Source of the DNA: an uncultured Halomicronema sp.
Lineage (GTDB): Bacteria > Cyanobacteriota > Cyanobacteriia > Phormidesmidales > Phormidesmidaceae
DNA: 64,000 nt
Direction of reading: 5' to 3'
NCBI GenBank assembly: GCA_937899725.1
Contig: CALCCA010000112.1
Coordinates: 34,987-98,986, forward strand
A program made the translations under genes and the position numbers. The notes beneath the pieces are model-generated. The model was given only the letters and a program-made list of their open reading frames with translations. It did no database searches and was not told the origin of the DNA. Within the stretch, counting starts at the first letter, position 1. Each line of letters begins with the position of its first letter. Below are positions 54,648 through 63,948 of the stretch, in pieces.

Positions 54648-57305
54648 TCAATCGGCAGGTGGGGAATCTTCTAACGAATTGGGCATCGGCAAGGTTTTGT
54701 CGTTGAGGGAATTGTGCTGCATCAGAATTACGGTTGAGGTGCTGTGATAAGCCACCTCTAGGGGAATGTTGCCTTTGATCACATGGCTCAAGAGCCCTTC
54801 GCGACTGGCCCCCATGACGATGACGTCACTTAATTGATGCTGCGCCAGTTGAATGATTGCTTCAGACACATTTTCGCCCACGGTTAATTGAGTTTTGACC
54901 GGCGTCTGTAGTCGTCGTTCTAACACTGCCGCGCGACGCACCAGCTGGCGGTGCAGGTGATGCTGATCGGCTTTTTTAGAGGCGATCGCACAGAGGTCGA
55001 TTTGCGGCTTGTGGTCCAGGGTGATCAGGGCGGGCAGCAACCGCATGGCCAGTTTGGAGTTGGGGCCACCGGCTGACGGCAAAAGCCAGCGATGCAGCCG
55101 GTCGGCACGACCCGGTTTGACGACAATCACGGGACAGGGCGCCTGACGCAGTAGCGTATCAACGACATTGCCCATCACCCGGCCTGGCGTGAGGGAGGGG
55201 CGCTTCCAGCCCAACAAAATCTGATCGATGTGCCGCTTTTTGACTACCTCTAGCAGGGTTGGGGCGACGTCGTGGGCCACGCGAATTTGTGTGTGCAGCG
55301 GCACTTTGGCCCCCTGCACGGCCTGTTGCGCCAAACTCAGCAACTGCTGGCTCGGGGCCGTATTGACGGGGGCTTCTTCGGGGGACAGCGATCGCGGCAC
55401 GAGAATCACATGCAGGCATTCCAGCTCGTATTGCTCTTGGCGGGCGATGGCGATCGCTAGGTTGAGCAGTAGCGGTGCCGTCTCCGGATCACTTAAGGGC
55501 ACCAACAGCCGCCCGCGTCCGACTGCGGGCGATCGCGCGCGATAAATGCCGCAAGAGGGGGTGGCCACCGGCCCCTCGGTCGTGTTCTTGCCGCTGAGCC
55601 GTTCTGACTCGGCGCGAATAATATCGCCGCGAGTAATGATGCCGACCAACTTATTGCCATCGGTCACCGGCAGCCGACTCACCTTTAACCGATTGAGCAG
55701 ATTTAGCACCTGAGGCAAAGATGCTTCCGGGATGACGGTGACCGGGTGCGGCGTCATGATATCTCGCACGAGCTGGTCGCTGGACGCGTCAGTTTGAGTG
55801 GTGTCGCCCAAATCGGTTTGGGTGACAATGCCCACCAGCTTGCCCTGATGCAACACCGGAAAGCCGCGATGATGCGATCGTGAAAAGGCTTCTAACGCCT
55901 GACGGAGGGTGAGCGTTGCCGCCAACGTTTCGACCCGCCGCTGCATTAGATCTGCCGCCGTCAGCCCCGCCCACGGATTCACATCCGACGGGGTCGGATT
56001 CAGCTGAATGCCCTGAAAGGCCAGTAGGCGATCGTAGATGGGCACCCCGGCAATCCGCTCGCTGAACAAATACGCCAAGCCGGAGCCCACCATCAGCGGC
56101 AGCACTAGATTGAAATTGGCCGTCATCTCAAACACAATGACAATCGCGGTAATCGGCCCCCGCGTGACAGCGCTAAAAAACGCCCCCATGCCCGTCAACG
56201 CGTAGGTCGTGGTATTGCTACTTTCTAACGTCCCAACGGGGAGCCCCATCCAGGCGTGGCCAGTCTGGGCGACAAAACTCACCAGGCACCCCAGCGCCGA
56301 ACCCAACACCAGCGCCGGGGCAAACAGCCCCCCAGAGGCGCCGGAACCGTAGGCCAGCAGGGTTAGGCAAAATTTGGCCACAAACGCGGCGGTGATGATC
56401 TGCCAGGCGGCACCCCCCGTCACTAAAAACTCGCGCAGGCCCGTATTATCTTGCGCGGCGATCGGCAGCGCCGCCCCCACCAGCCCGGTCAGACACCCAG
56501 CCAGCCCAATTTTGAGCGGCAGGCTCAGGGAGGTCAAGCGCTGAAAAAAGCTAAGGCTGGAAAAAATGCCCTGGCTAAACAGGCCCCCCAAAATGCCCGC
56601 CATCACCCCCAGCAGCACTAAAAAGGGCAGGTCTTGCACCGAGAACCCGGTCTGCATCATGCCGAAGCTGTTGAGGTTGAGCCCCTGGCCCCCCAGTAGC
56701 CGAGACACCACAGCCCCGACAAAGGAGGCTAAAATCGCCGTCCCCAAGGTCAGGTTAGAGAAATCCTGCAGCAGCTCTTCGACCACAAACAACACGCCCG
56801 CGATCGGTGCATTGAACCCCGCTGCTAGACCCGCTGCGGCCCCAGCGGCGATCAACTGACGGCGATATTCGGGTGAGGTGGGCACCCACTGACTGAGCTG
56901 AGCGGCCAACGCCGCCCCAATTTGCACCGTGGGGCCTTGTCGCCCTAACGACAGCCCTGACCCTAGCGCCAAGATGGTGCTAAACAATTTGGTCAGGGCC
57001 ACGCGCAGATTGAGCGGCACGTCATGGTAGGCCAAAGCGGCTTTGACTTTCGGGATGCCGCTACCCACGGCCTCTGGCGACACGCGCTCCAACAACCACC
57101 CCGACGCCACGCCCCCTAATAGGCCCACGGTCGGCAGCAAAAACCAAGCGGGCAGGGCGCTGTTGAGTCGCCAGTCGGTCAGCACTTCGACGCTTTGTTT
57201 CAGGGCCACTGCCGCTAAACCCGAAACCACACCGATGATGCAGGCTTCTAAAAAGGCAACCCGCTTTGGACCAAAAAATTTGTGCAAGCGCCGGAAGCGC
57301 AGCAT
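54648..57305 (-). CDS. ClC chloride channel/transporter with CBS pair and two Usp domains
   Basis: An 885-residue membrane protein. The ClC core fills about residues 15-430, with the anion motifs GSGIP (81-85), GRQGPTVQIG (121-130) and FNAPIAGVLFVVEEL. The residue that gates fast ClC proteins is Glu in most (GREGP or GKEGP); here it is Gln123. Two CBS domains (about 455-580) and two universal-stress-protein domains follow, the second with GASREGLLSHVIKGNI as ATP-binding loop. The protein probably senses nucleotides and moves chloride or nitrate. The Gln argues for a channel-like rather than a proton-coupled mode. It is a stand-alone gene. Confidence 0.94.
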   Translation of the reverse strand: MLRFRRLHKFFGPKRVAFLEACIIGVVSGLAAVALKQSVEVLTDWRLNSALPAWFLLPTVGLLGGVASGWLLERVSPEAVGSGIPKVKAALAYHDVPLNLRVALTKLFSTILALGSGLSLGRQGPTVQIGAALAAQLSQWVPTSPEYRRQLIAAGAAAGLAAGFNAPIAGVLFVVEELLQDFSNLTLGTAILASFVGAVVSRLLGGQGLNLNSFGMMQTGFSVQDLPFLVLLGVMAGILGGLFSQGIFSSLSFFQRLTSLSLPLKIGLAGCLTGLVGAALPIAAQDNTGLREFLVTGGAAWQIITAAFVAKFCLTLLAYGSGASGGLFAPALVLGSALGCLVSFVAQTGHAWMGLPVGTLESSNTTTYALTGMGAFFSAVTRGPITAIVIVFEMTANFNLVLPLMVGSGLAYLFSERIAGVPIYDRLLAFQGIQLNPTPSDVNPWAGLTAADLMQRRVETLAATLTLRQALEAFSRSHHRGFPVLHQGKLVGIVTQTDLGDTTQTDASSDQLVRDIMTPHPVTVIPEASLPQVLNLLNRLKVSRLPVTDGNKLVGIITRGDIIRAESERLSGKNTTEGPVATPSCGIYRARSPAVGRGRLLVPLSDPETAPLLLNLAIAIARQEQYELECLHVILVPRSLSPEEAPVNTAPSQQLLSLAQQAVQGAKVPLHTQIRVAHDVAPTLLEVVKKRHIDQILLGWKRPSLTPGRVMGNVVDTLLRQAPCPVIVVKPGRADRLHRWLLPSAGGPNSKLAMRLLPALITLDHKPQIDLCAIASKKADQHHLHRQLVRRAAVLERRLQTPVKTQLTVGENVSEAIIQLAQHQLSDVIVMGASREGLLSHVIKGNIPLEVAYHSTSTVILMQHNSLNDKTLPMPNSLEDSPPAD

Positions 57306-57399
57306 GTTTAGACGTCACTAAACAACATCGAAAAGCGACTGCCGTATGGGTCTCGAGAACGGAGCCGAGAGCCATCCGCGCTGCGGCTCAGTAGCATTG

Positions 57400-58707
57400 C
57401 TACCCACGACCCGTCACCGACAGCCCGGAAAGTAGCACCGAGGGAGTATAGCAAGCCCCGTTCCAGTCGGCATCCTGACCCAAGGCAGCGAGCTGCAGCA
57501 GGGCCGTGTAAACATTCCCCGAAACCATCGTATCCTTTACCCGCCCCTGAATCTCGCCCTGCTTCACGCGATAGCCGAGATCGACATTAATGGAAAAATC
57601 GCCGGATATCCCGGCGGTTTCTCCCAAAATCTGATCGACCACGATCGCGTCATCCAGCGTTTTGACTAATTCCTCAAATGTCGCTGAACCAGGCTGTACC
57701 AACGTATTAAACAGACCCGGCGTTGGCGCACTGCCCAGGCCGGGGCGAAAGCCGTTGCCCGTGGAGCCGTCTCCGAGCTCTTTGCCGACGGTGCGATCGG
57801 TATAAAACAGACGCAACACGCCGCGCTCGATCAAAATTAGCTTTTGCGTTTGGGTGCCCTCATCATCAAAGGGGCAGCTAAACGGCCCATCATCCGGGTC
57901 TTGATAGAGGGTCAAGGCTTCAGAGGTGACCGGCTCGCCGATGCGATCGCTCCAGGGTGACGAGCCTTCCAGCACTCGTTTGCCGCTCAGCGCCGCCTGC
58001 ACGGCACCCCATAGCGTATCAGCCGCTTTGGCGGTAAATAACACGGGCACCCGGCCCACGGTGGGGGCGACATTGCGATCGGCCCAGTCTAAACGCATCA
58101 ATACCTGTTGAGCCAATGCCTCGGGTGACAAGGCATCGCGGCAGACCTGGCCATCGCTCACGGTCAAAAAATCATCACCCCGCACCCACTCCACCCCGAG
58201 ATAGCTGCTCAGTGTGGTGTCGTGATAGCCATAGTCGATGCCGAGGGAGTTGACCAAGCGCGTCGTCTCGATGTCGCACTCGAGCTCTGCTTCGCAGATC
58301 ACCTCAGGGTAGCGATCGCGAATTTGGGCGATGACGCTTTCGCCCCAGTGAATCATTTGCGGCACCGGCACCTCTACCCCCACATCGGGGTATTGCTGAG
58401 CAGTGCCGCGACTGAGTTCAATCGCTTCGGGGTCGTTGAGCTGACTAATGGCGATCGCTTTATCGACCAAAGCCTGAGGCGCGATTGGGCCATGGGCAAC
58501 GGCAATGCCGGGGCGCCCCTCGCGCCACAGTCGCAGGGCCGTGCCCTCTAGCTGATTACTCTCTAATTGTTTCAGGCGATTGGCTTCAAAATAAACGGGC
58601 CGCGCCGACGAACTGGACTGAAACACTTCGGCGGCTTCAGCACCGGTTCGTTTGGCCAAATCCAGCAGTTGTTCTGGCAAGGTATCCCAATTGGCCTCTC
58701 CTCCCAT
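57400..58707 (-). CDS. TldE/PmbA family metalloprotease homologue
   Basis: A 435-residue protein of the TldD/PmbA family, known for processing microcin B17 and CcdA in enterobacteria. Landmarks are GTALRLWREGRPGIAVAHG at the N-terminal side, CPFDDEGTQTQKLILIERG in the middle and a C-terminal ISGDFSINVDLGY stretch. No zinc HExxxH motif is seen, as expected for the TldE/PmbA half of the heterodimer. The TldD partner is not in the window. The gene lies 94 bases from the ClC gene on the same strand. Confidence 0.9.
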   Translation of the reverse strand: MGGEANWDTLPEQLLDLAKRTGAEAAEVFQSSSSARPVYFEANRLKQLESNQLEGTALRLWREGRPGIAVAHGPIAPQALVDKAIAISQLNDPEAIELSRGTAQQYPDVGVEVPVPQMIHWGESVIAQIRDRYPEVICEAELECDIETTRLVNSLGIDYGYHDTTLSSYLGVEWVRGDDFLTVSDGQVCRDALSPEALAQQVLMRLDWADRNVAPTVGRVPVLFTAKAADTLWGAVQAALSGKRVLEGSSPWSDRIGEPVTSEALTLYQDPDDGPFSCPFDDEGTQTQKLILIERGVLRLFYTDRTVGKELGDGSTGNGFRPGLGSAPTPGLFNTLVQPGSATFEELVKTLDDAIVVDQILGETAGISGDFSINVDLGYRVKQGEIQGRVKDTMVSGNVYTALLQLAALGQDADWNGACYTPSVLLSGLSVTGRG

Positions 58708-58951
58708 GCTGTATGCGTCGACCCCAAACCGCGTTTTGATATTTCCCTATCATCAGGGATCGGGGGCATTTCGACTAGTACTTGTCAGCGGAAACCCGTG
58801 GGTCTGGTCAGCCCTTGAGCCGCTTCGACTCGGCGGCCTGCGGTCAAGCTAAAACTAAGGCGACGGCGACGGCGGCGTTCCCCCAACGATTTTGCCAAGG
58901 CGCAGTTCCTCATCAACCGGATGGCGGCGAGCGAGCCTGGCTGCCGCCCCC

Positions 58952-59899
58952 TCAGCTGTTAACGGGGTTGGCTATCACTGGGTCGGGCGGCAGCGGGCGA
59001 TCGGCAATGGGCCAAACCTGCCGCAACGTTTCCATAAAGGCGTACACCGGCGGTGGCTGTAAGGCACCTGCCAGCTGAATCACCCCAATGACTCGTTCCA
59101 TGGGTACCGGTGGCTCGGTCACGGTCAAATCAGAGGGAATCGGCTCCGCTGCCAGTTCTGCCATCAGCGTAATTCCCAACCCCTGCTGCACCATGCTGAG
59201 AATGGTGGAATCTTCGCGCAGCTCGTAGGCTGGATTTACCACCTGGCCCGCCTTGGCAAAATACTGATCGAGCAGGGAGCGACAGCCATCAGTCGGTGGA
59301 GCCAGAATGAGGCGCTGTTGGGCCAGGGTTTCCCAATCGTAGGGCAGCGGCTTGGGGTCATCAGCGGGCACAATCACCACATAGCGATCGCGCAATAATT
59401 CCCAAGCGTCAAAATCATCCTGGGTGGGCAAATAGGTAAACCCAATGTCAGCGCGGCCTTGGCGCACTTCCTGCTCAACCAGATGATAGTGGGGCTGTTC
59501 CTCAATCTTGACTTGTAGGCCGGGATAAAACTGTTGAAACCGGCGAATCACCTCGGGCAAGATGTGGGTCGCCACGCTGCGAAATCCGGCAATGCGGACG
59601 AGCCCCTGCTGCAGGCCGCGCGACTGCTGAGCCAACTGCCCGATGTTTTCGAGGGACTGCATCATCAGCCGCGCTTCGGCGGTCATGTCTGCCCCCAAGG
59701 GCGTCAACGTGGCTCCTTGACGACCGCGATTGAACAGCACGACGCCCAAAACGTCCTCGAGCGTCGCGATCGCGTGACTCACCGAGGATTGCGACAGATC
59801 GAGCTGCAGCGCCGCATCACTAAACGTGCCCGTATCGGCGATCGCGACCAGGGCCCGGAGCTGCGAAATTTTGAGTCGATAGGGATTAATCTCACCCAT
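58952..59899 (-). CDS. LysR family transcriptional regulator
   Basis: A 315-residue regulator. The N-terminal helix-turn-helix is typical: ISQLRALVAIADTGTFSDAA, SQSSVSHAIATLE and LGVVLFNRG. The effector-binding domain spans about residues 90-295. It is divergent from the TauE/SafE permease gene, with a 56-base gap, the arrangement in which LysR proteins normally control their neighbour. A sulfur-compound or organic-anion inducer is inferred from that neighbour. Confidence 0.93.
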   Translation of the reverse strand: MGEINPYRLKISQLRALVAIADTGTFSDAALQLDLSQSSVSHAIATLEDVLGVVLFNRGRQGATLTPLGADMTAEARLMMQSLENIGQLAQQSRGLQQGLVRIAGFRSVATHILPEVIRRFQQFYPGLQVKIEEQPHYHLVEQEVRQGRADIGFTYLPTQDDFDAWELLRDRYVVIVPADDPKPLPYDWETLAQQRLILAPPTDGCRSLLDQYFAKAGQVVNPAYELREDSTILSMVQQGLGITLMAELAAEPIPSDLTVTEPPVPMERVIGVIQLAGALQPPPVYAFMETLRQVWPIADRPLPPDPVIANPVNS

Positions 59900-59955
59900 G
59901 CCGCCAAATCCCTGATTCCATCCTCTAATAATAGACGGGGCTCTTCACAACACCG

Positions 59956-60669
59956 ATGACTGATTTTCTCTTAACCAGTTTGATCCTCTTTGGGGCGACG
60001 CTGATCTCCTCGACCTTTGGCTTTGGCAATGCGCTGTTTGCGATGCCCCTGTTGACGCTGCTATTGGATATTTCTACCGCGACGCCTCTGTTTGGGTTGG
60101 TCGGGCCAACGATTTCGAGCATTATTTTGGCGCGGAACTGGCAGCGAGTTGAAGTGGCGTCCGCCTGGCGACTCATTACCACCACGCTGGTCGGTATTCC
60201 CATTGGGGTCTGGCTGGTCAAGCAGGTGCCCAATGATCTGATTACTCAAGGTCTGGGCCTGTGTCTGGTGGGGTTTGGCCTCTACCGCTTGGGCAATTGG
60301 CAACTGGTCAAGCTAGAGGCGCCGGCCTGGGCCGTGCCGTTTGGCTTGGTGGCGGGCATTTTGGGCGGTGCCTATAACACCAATGGTCCACCCATCGTCA
60401 TTTATGGTGAAATGCGGCGCTGGTCACCCGCTGAGTTTCGCGCGACTTTACAAAGCTATTTTTTTCCAGCAGGGTTGGGGATTTTGCTCAGCCACGCGGC
60501 GGGCGGGCTCTGGCACGGCTATATTTTTCAGCTGTATGGTGTGGCGCTACCGGGCATCTTAGTGGCGATCGCCCTCGGCGGTTGGATCAACCATCGCCTC
60601 TCGGTACAGCGGTTTCAGAAATTACTGTCCGTTTTGCTCATCATGCTGGGCGCTCTGCTGTGGCTATAA
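59956..60669 (+). CDS. TauE/SafE family permease (sulfite exporter family)
   Basis: A 237-residue membrane protein with about seven or eight helices. The TauE/SafE signatures are ATLISSTFGFGNALFAMPLL at the N-terminus and FGLVAGILGGAYNTNGPPIV in the second half, an internal duplication. The family exports sulfite, sulfoacetate or similar anions. It is probably controlled by the divergent LysR regulator. Confidence 0.9.
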   Translation: MTDFLLTSLILFGATLISSTFGFGNALFAMPLLTLLLDISTATPLFGLVGPTISSIILARNWQRVEVASAWRLITTTLVGIPIGVWLVKQVPNDLITQGLGLCLVGFGLYRLGNWQLVKLEAPAWAVPFGLVAGILGGAYNTNGPPIVIYGEMRRWSPAEFRATLQSYFFPAGLGILLSHAAGGLWHGYIFQLYGVALPGILVAIALGGWINHRLSVQRFQKLLSVLLIMLGALLWL

Positions 60670-60739
60670 AAAGTGAGTACAAATCCAGAACTTGTCAGAA
60701 TAAAGAAGCGCGATCGCGTTCCCCTCGCTCCTCAACGCT

Positions 60740-61456
60740 ATGCCCTACCTCTTGCCTCAGCGTCGCTGTCTACTCGGACTCGTCAGTGGCCTCATGGCTT
60801 GGATGGTCGTCAGCTGTACCCCGACCGACCCAGCTAGTCTGCGCCCCCTGGCGTCAGACACCGTTGACCTACCGGCCCCGGCCGCCATTACCCCACCCGT
60901 GCCGCCAGATCTGACAGTGATGACGGCTGCCCCGGCTTTAGATCAGGCCGCGATTTGGCAGCGACTGCAGCAGCCCGAGCAGCTTTATGTCGTGGTGCTG
61001 CGCCATGCTCTGGCCCCTGGTAGCGGTGACCCGGCCAACTTTCAGCTCGATGACTGTGCCACCCAGCGCAATTTGTCTGCCGAAGGCCGAGCCCAAGCCC
61101 AGCAGATCGGTCAGGCCTTTCGCGATCGCGACGTGGCGGTCCGGCAGGTCTGGTCAAGCCAGTGGTGTCGCTGTTTAGACACGGCGGCACTCATGGCGGT
61201 CGGGCCGGTCGAGCCCTTGCCCGCGCTGAATTCATTTTTTCGCGATCGCCGCCAAGCGACGCCGCAGAACGAGGCGCTGAAGGCGCATTTCTGGCAGCAG
61301 GCCGAGCAGCCCGGCGTGGTCGTGATGGTGACCCATCAGGTCAATATCACCGAACTGACGGATATCGTGCCGCGATCAGGTGAGGCGGTCGTCATTCAGG
61401 TCGATGAAACCGGCCTGACGCACCTCGGCCAATTCAGGCCAGAGCTGACAAATTGA
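60740..61456 (+). CDS. Histidine phosphatase family lipoprotein
   Basis: A 238-residue protein with an N-terminal lipoprotein signal; the lipobox VVSC places the lipidated Cys at residue 26. A phosphoglycerate-mutase-like domain follows. The catalytic histidine is in VVVLRHALAPG (His89), with the second Arg in QVWSSQWCRCLDTA and the second His in VMVTHQVNITEL. It is an envelope-bound phosphatase; the substrate is unknown. It lies 71 bases after the permease gene on the same strand. Confidence 0.87.
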   Translation: MPYLLPQRRCLLGLVSGLMAWMVVSCTPTDPASLRPLASDTVDLPAPAAITPPVPPDLTVMTAAPALDQAAIWQRLQQPEQLYVVVLRHALAPGSGDPANFQLDDCATQRNLSAEGRAQAQQIGQAFRDRDVAVRQVWSSQWCRCLDTAALMAVGPVEPLPALNSFFRDRRQATPQNEALKAHFWQQAEQPGVVVMVTHQVNITELTDIVPRSGEAVVIQVDETGLTHLGQFRPELTN

Positions 61457-61487
61457 TTGATCGCCCACTGAACAGCCATCGATCGAT

Positions 61488-61862
61488 CTAATCAGGACGA
61501 GTGAATTTCAGCTTAATGCCGCCGGTATTGCCCAACTTGCCGCCATTGCCTACCAAACTGATTTGTCCCTCAGCATTGATCTCTACTGAAAGTTCCACCT
61601 CCTCCAGACGCAGATCTGTTTGGGTGTCTGCCTGACTAAACAGGTCATTCACGATCGCCAGCATACTTTCCATCTGCGCTTTCAGGGCTTGAGCATCAAG
61701 CGATACCCGTTTGCGTTGAGTCACCGTTCTAATTTTTTCGAGGGTGTCTGGCACGCTAAACCCGCTGCCCGTATCTGGGCTCGAACGGGTGCCTTCAACC
61801 TCAATAACTTCCCCAACTGCTTCGGTTTCTACAACGACCCATAGTTCAGCGTTGTCTGTCAT
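61488..61862 (-). CDS. Small protein with Pepco-like domain
   Basis: A 124-residue acidic protein from ATG 61862, with AAGGAA about ten bases upstream; a longer frame to 61913 has no site. The C-terminal half (LRLEEVELSVEINAEGQIS, then GNGGKLGNTGGIKLKF) resembles the Pepco domain, a small partner of peptidases and NTPases in multi-component bacterial conflict systems. The match is from memory and needs a profile search. No peptidase or NTPase gene is adjacent. It is convergent with the phosphatase gene and lies 0.5 kb from the DGR. Confidence 0.65.
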   Translation of the reverse strand: MTDNAELWVVVETEAVGEVIEVEGTRSSPDTGSGFSVPDTLEKIRTVTQRKRVSLDAQALKAQMESMLAIVNDLFSQADTQTDLRLEEVELSVEINAEGQISLVGNGGKLGNTGGIKLKFTRPD

Positions 61863-62003
61863 CGTGAGGTTCCTTTCGTTAACATGGGCGCTGACTTGGC
61901 ATCGCCTCAACAATCAAGGTCAAACTGCATCAACAATTTTACGTCTCTGACTTCTCAATAGGAGTCGCCGCCGCTCAAGCCAAAAACGCAATACCCTTTT
62001 GTT

Positions 62004-62294
62004 ATGGATAGCATTTTCCTCACGGCAGCCGCACTAAAACTCTCCGCTTTTGAGAGAGTGCAGTTAATTGATGTGTTTTGGCAAAGCCTCGATTCGGCTG
62101 ACCAGACAGTGATTGACAGGGCTTGGCTAGAAGAATCTCAGGATCGCCTCAGTGCCTTTCACGCGGGTGAGGTCGCCGCCATTGAGGGCGATCTCGCCTT
62201 AGCTGAATTGCCGGCGAGAACAGATAACTTTCCATCGTTGTGGGTAGAAACTGCCAACTCTTCAGCCAAGGCTTACCAAGCTGACAGCCCCTAG
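62004..62294 (+). CDS. Orphan addiction-module antitoxin (PF09720-like)
   Basis: A 96-residue protein whose first 70 residues fit the small antitoxin family PF09720: ALKLSAFERVQLIDVFWQSLD, then WLEESQDRLSAFHAGEV and ALAEL. The family normally ends just after ALAEL plus a few basic residues; here about 27 unrelated residues follow (from PARTDNFPSL), which suggests a frameshift or fusion at the end. No RelE/ParE toxin gene follows. The DGR template region lies directly downstream on the opposite strand. Confidence 0.72.
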   Translation: MDSIFLTAAALKLSAFERVQLIDVFWQSLDSADQTVIDRAWLEESQDRLSAFHAGEVAAIEGDLALAELPARTDNFPSLWVETANSSAKAYQADSP

Positions 62295-62420
62295 TTTATT
62301 TTTGGATACCCTAAATTTGGCATCACCGGAGTAGGTCTGGACTCTTCTGGCGGTACGCCCGACCGGTTCCCACCGGCCAGTTCTGACCCGTCATGACTGA
62401 CGTAGAAGAGTGCACGAGGA

Positions 62421-62534
62421 GGCGCAGACAACTCGAAAACCGATGTTGTTGTTCGTGTTATCGCGCGCGTTCCTGTTGCGGTTGGCTGAGCGGCAGTTCC
62501 TCGGGTTGTTGTTCCACGAACCGCCCCGCAGCAG
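62421..62534 (-). repeat. DGR template repeat (TR)
   Basis: Read on the minus strand, this stretch would encode LLRGGSWNNNPRNC, then RSANRNRNARDNTNNNIGF and RVVCA. It holds eleven AAC codons, and the ends RGGSW and GFRVVC are those of C-type-lectin/FGE-sulfatase variable regions. An in-frame TAG (62535-62537) stands directly upstream and a TGA 28 bases after the core, so it is not part of a gene. It follows the reverse transcriptase on the same strand. Adenines in such a template are the mutable positions; AAC can change to 15 residues without creating stops. Confidence 0.82.
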
Positions 62535-62573
62535 CTAGCGGTGCCTACCCCATTGATCAGCATACAGGTCTCA

Positions 62574-63644
62574 TCAAGATGAGGGGTGGTCCTTCACAAA
62601 CACCAAATGATTAAAAATATCTTCTCGTAGATACCCTGTATCGCCGTGCTTCAGATGCGCTGCCCAGCTTCGCACTGACTGGGTAACCCGTGCAAAGCTA
62701 ACGCGGTCTTTAGCATAGGCAGTCTGCAAACGTTTTAATCTAGTTCGGGCTCGCATGAGGTTGTCATTACGCACCCGAATGCGATCAGGCAGCACTCGAA
62801 ATCCGACAAAATTTGCCCCAAGCCGGGCCTCAAACAACTGGCTCTTGATGGGATGAATCTTGAGTCGCAGAGTCGCCAGATAGTCTTCGATGGCTAGGCG
62901 CGCTTTGGCGAGGAAGACACGATCATCGGCAAAGAGGGAAAAGTCATCGACATAGCGAAGATACTGGGTTGCCTTGAGCTGCTCTTTGACATAGTGGTCG
63001 AAGTCATTGAGATAGATGTTGGCAAAAAACTGGCTCGTCAGATTGCCAATTGGTAAACCCTTACGCCTGTCTAGAGGGGACAACAAGTCATCCCCTGGAA
63101 AATACTCGATGGATGGTTCCTGCTCGTTACTGCCGTCAATGATGACGTCGATGAGCCAAAGCGTATCAGGGCACTTAATCTTGCGACGGATCAGCGTTTT
63201 GAGGATGGCGTGATCAATGCTGGGAAAGTACTTGCGAACATCACATTGCAAGACATAGCGACTGCTGCGAGCAAACTGCGTAAATCGCTGCAGGGCACGA
63301 TGCGTACCAAAACCTTCCCGATTGGCATAGGAGTCAAAAATAAAAGTGCTCTCAAAGACCGGCAGAATGACATTGCAGAGAGCATGATGCACTACTCGGT
63401 CGCGGTAGGGCGCTGCCGAAATCAGCCGAGGTTTAGGCTCCCAAACCTGAAAAGTCTGATACTTGCCTGGTCGGTAGGACTTAGCTCGGAGGGCATCACG
63501 CAGGGTAAGCAACTCCGCCTCTAGGTTGTAGTTAAAGGACAACACATTCTCGCGGTAGCGCTTGCCCTTCTGAGCTTTACGCGCTGCCCGCAGCAGGTTT
63601 TCAAAGTCGATAACGTGGGGCCAAAGATTACCCACCCGCTTCAT
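62574..63644 (-). CDS. Diversity-generating retroelement reverse transcriptase
   Basis: A 356-residue reverse transcriptase from ATG 63644, which overlaps the avd stop as ATGA; a longer frame to 63674 is less likely. The catalytic box is [11 protein letters not shown]. The DGR-type motif 4 is [17 protein letters not shown], with the IGxxxSQ signature that separates DGR enzymes from group II and retron types. Other blocks are [31 protein letters not shown] and [12 protein letters not shown]. The enzyme copies the template repeat with adenine errors and, with Avd, writes it into a variable repeat. The template lies 40-150 bases downstream. All catalytic residues are intact. Confidence 0.93.
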   Translation of the reverse strand: MKRVGNLWPHVIDFENLLRAARKAQKGKRYRENVLSFNYNLEAELLTLRDALRAKSYRPGKYQTFQVWEPKPRLISAAPYRDRVVHHALCNVILPVFESTFIFDSYANREGFGTHRALQRFTQFARSSRYVLQCDVRKYFPSIDHAILKTLIRRKIKCPDTLWLIDVIIDGSNEQEPSIEYFPGDDLLSPLDRRKGLPIGNLTSQFFANIYLNDFDHYVKEQLKATQYLRYVDDFSLFADDRVFLAKARLAIEDYLATLRLKIHPIKSQLFEARLGANFVGFRVLPDRIRVRNDNLMRARTRLKRLQTAYAKDRVSFARVTQSVRSWAAHLKHGDTGYLREDIFNHLVFVKDHPSS

Positions 63645-63934
63645 GAAGCAACCCGCTTTTGCTGCTTGATCCACCCGCCCAAATCTATCCCCACAGCATT
63701 GATCAGCTCACTGGCAAATTCATAACGTTTGGGTTGAATGAGCTCAAAATCGAGCAATAGCCGAGTCTGATGACGCAGAATATCTAGCTTTGAGTTAACC
63801 CTTTGAAGCTGGGAGAGCTTTTCGCGAGCGTAACGCGCTTGAATTAGTTCTTCTAGCAGACTATATAACCCATTAATCATGCGGTCTCCCAACGTAAAGC
63901 GATAGTCACGCGGGAGACGATGCAAAATGGGCAC
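63641..63934 (-). CDS. avd: DGR accessory protein Avd, 5' end broken
   Basis: A four-helix-bundle accessory protein (avd/bAvd), here 97 residues from GTG 63934: [20 protein letters not shown], then [14 protein letters not shown] and [10 protein letters not shown]. It forms a pentamer that binds the reverse transcriptase and is needed for retrohoming. The family continues upstream with a [15 protein letters not shown] start. The frame here does encode LIKWYVPIL, but from 63949 on the sequence changes to a transposon-like end and meets TGA at 63965-63967 with no start codon. The gene is therefore truncated at its 5' end; GTG could rescue a shortened protein. It overlaps the RT start by four bases. 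Confidence 0.85.
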   Translation of the reverse strand: MPILHRLPRDYRFTLGDRMINGLYSLLEELIQARYAREKLSQLQRVNSKLDILRHQTRLLLDFELIQPKRYEFASELINAVGIDLGGWIKQQKRVAS

Positions 63935-63948
63935 GTACCATTTAATTA

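Noticed and set aside
62291..62563. A 90-codon minus-strand frame across the template repeat
   Set aside because: It reads the template in the wrong frame (Thr-rich, from AAC repeats); the meaningful frame is RGGSWNNN, which has stops on both sides.
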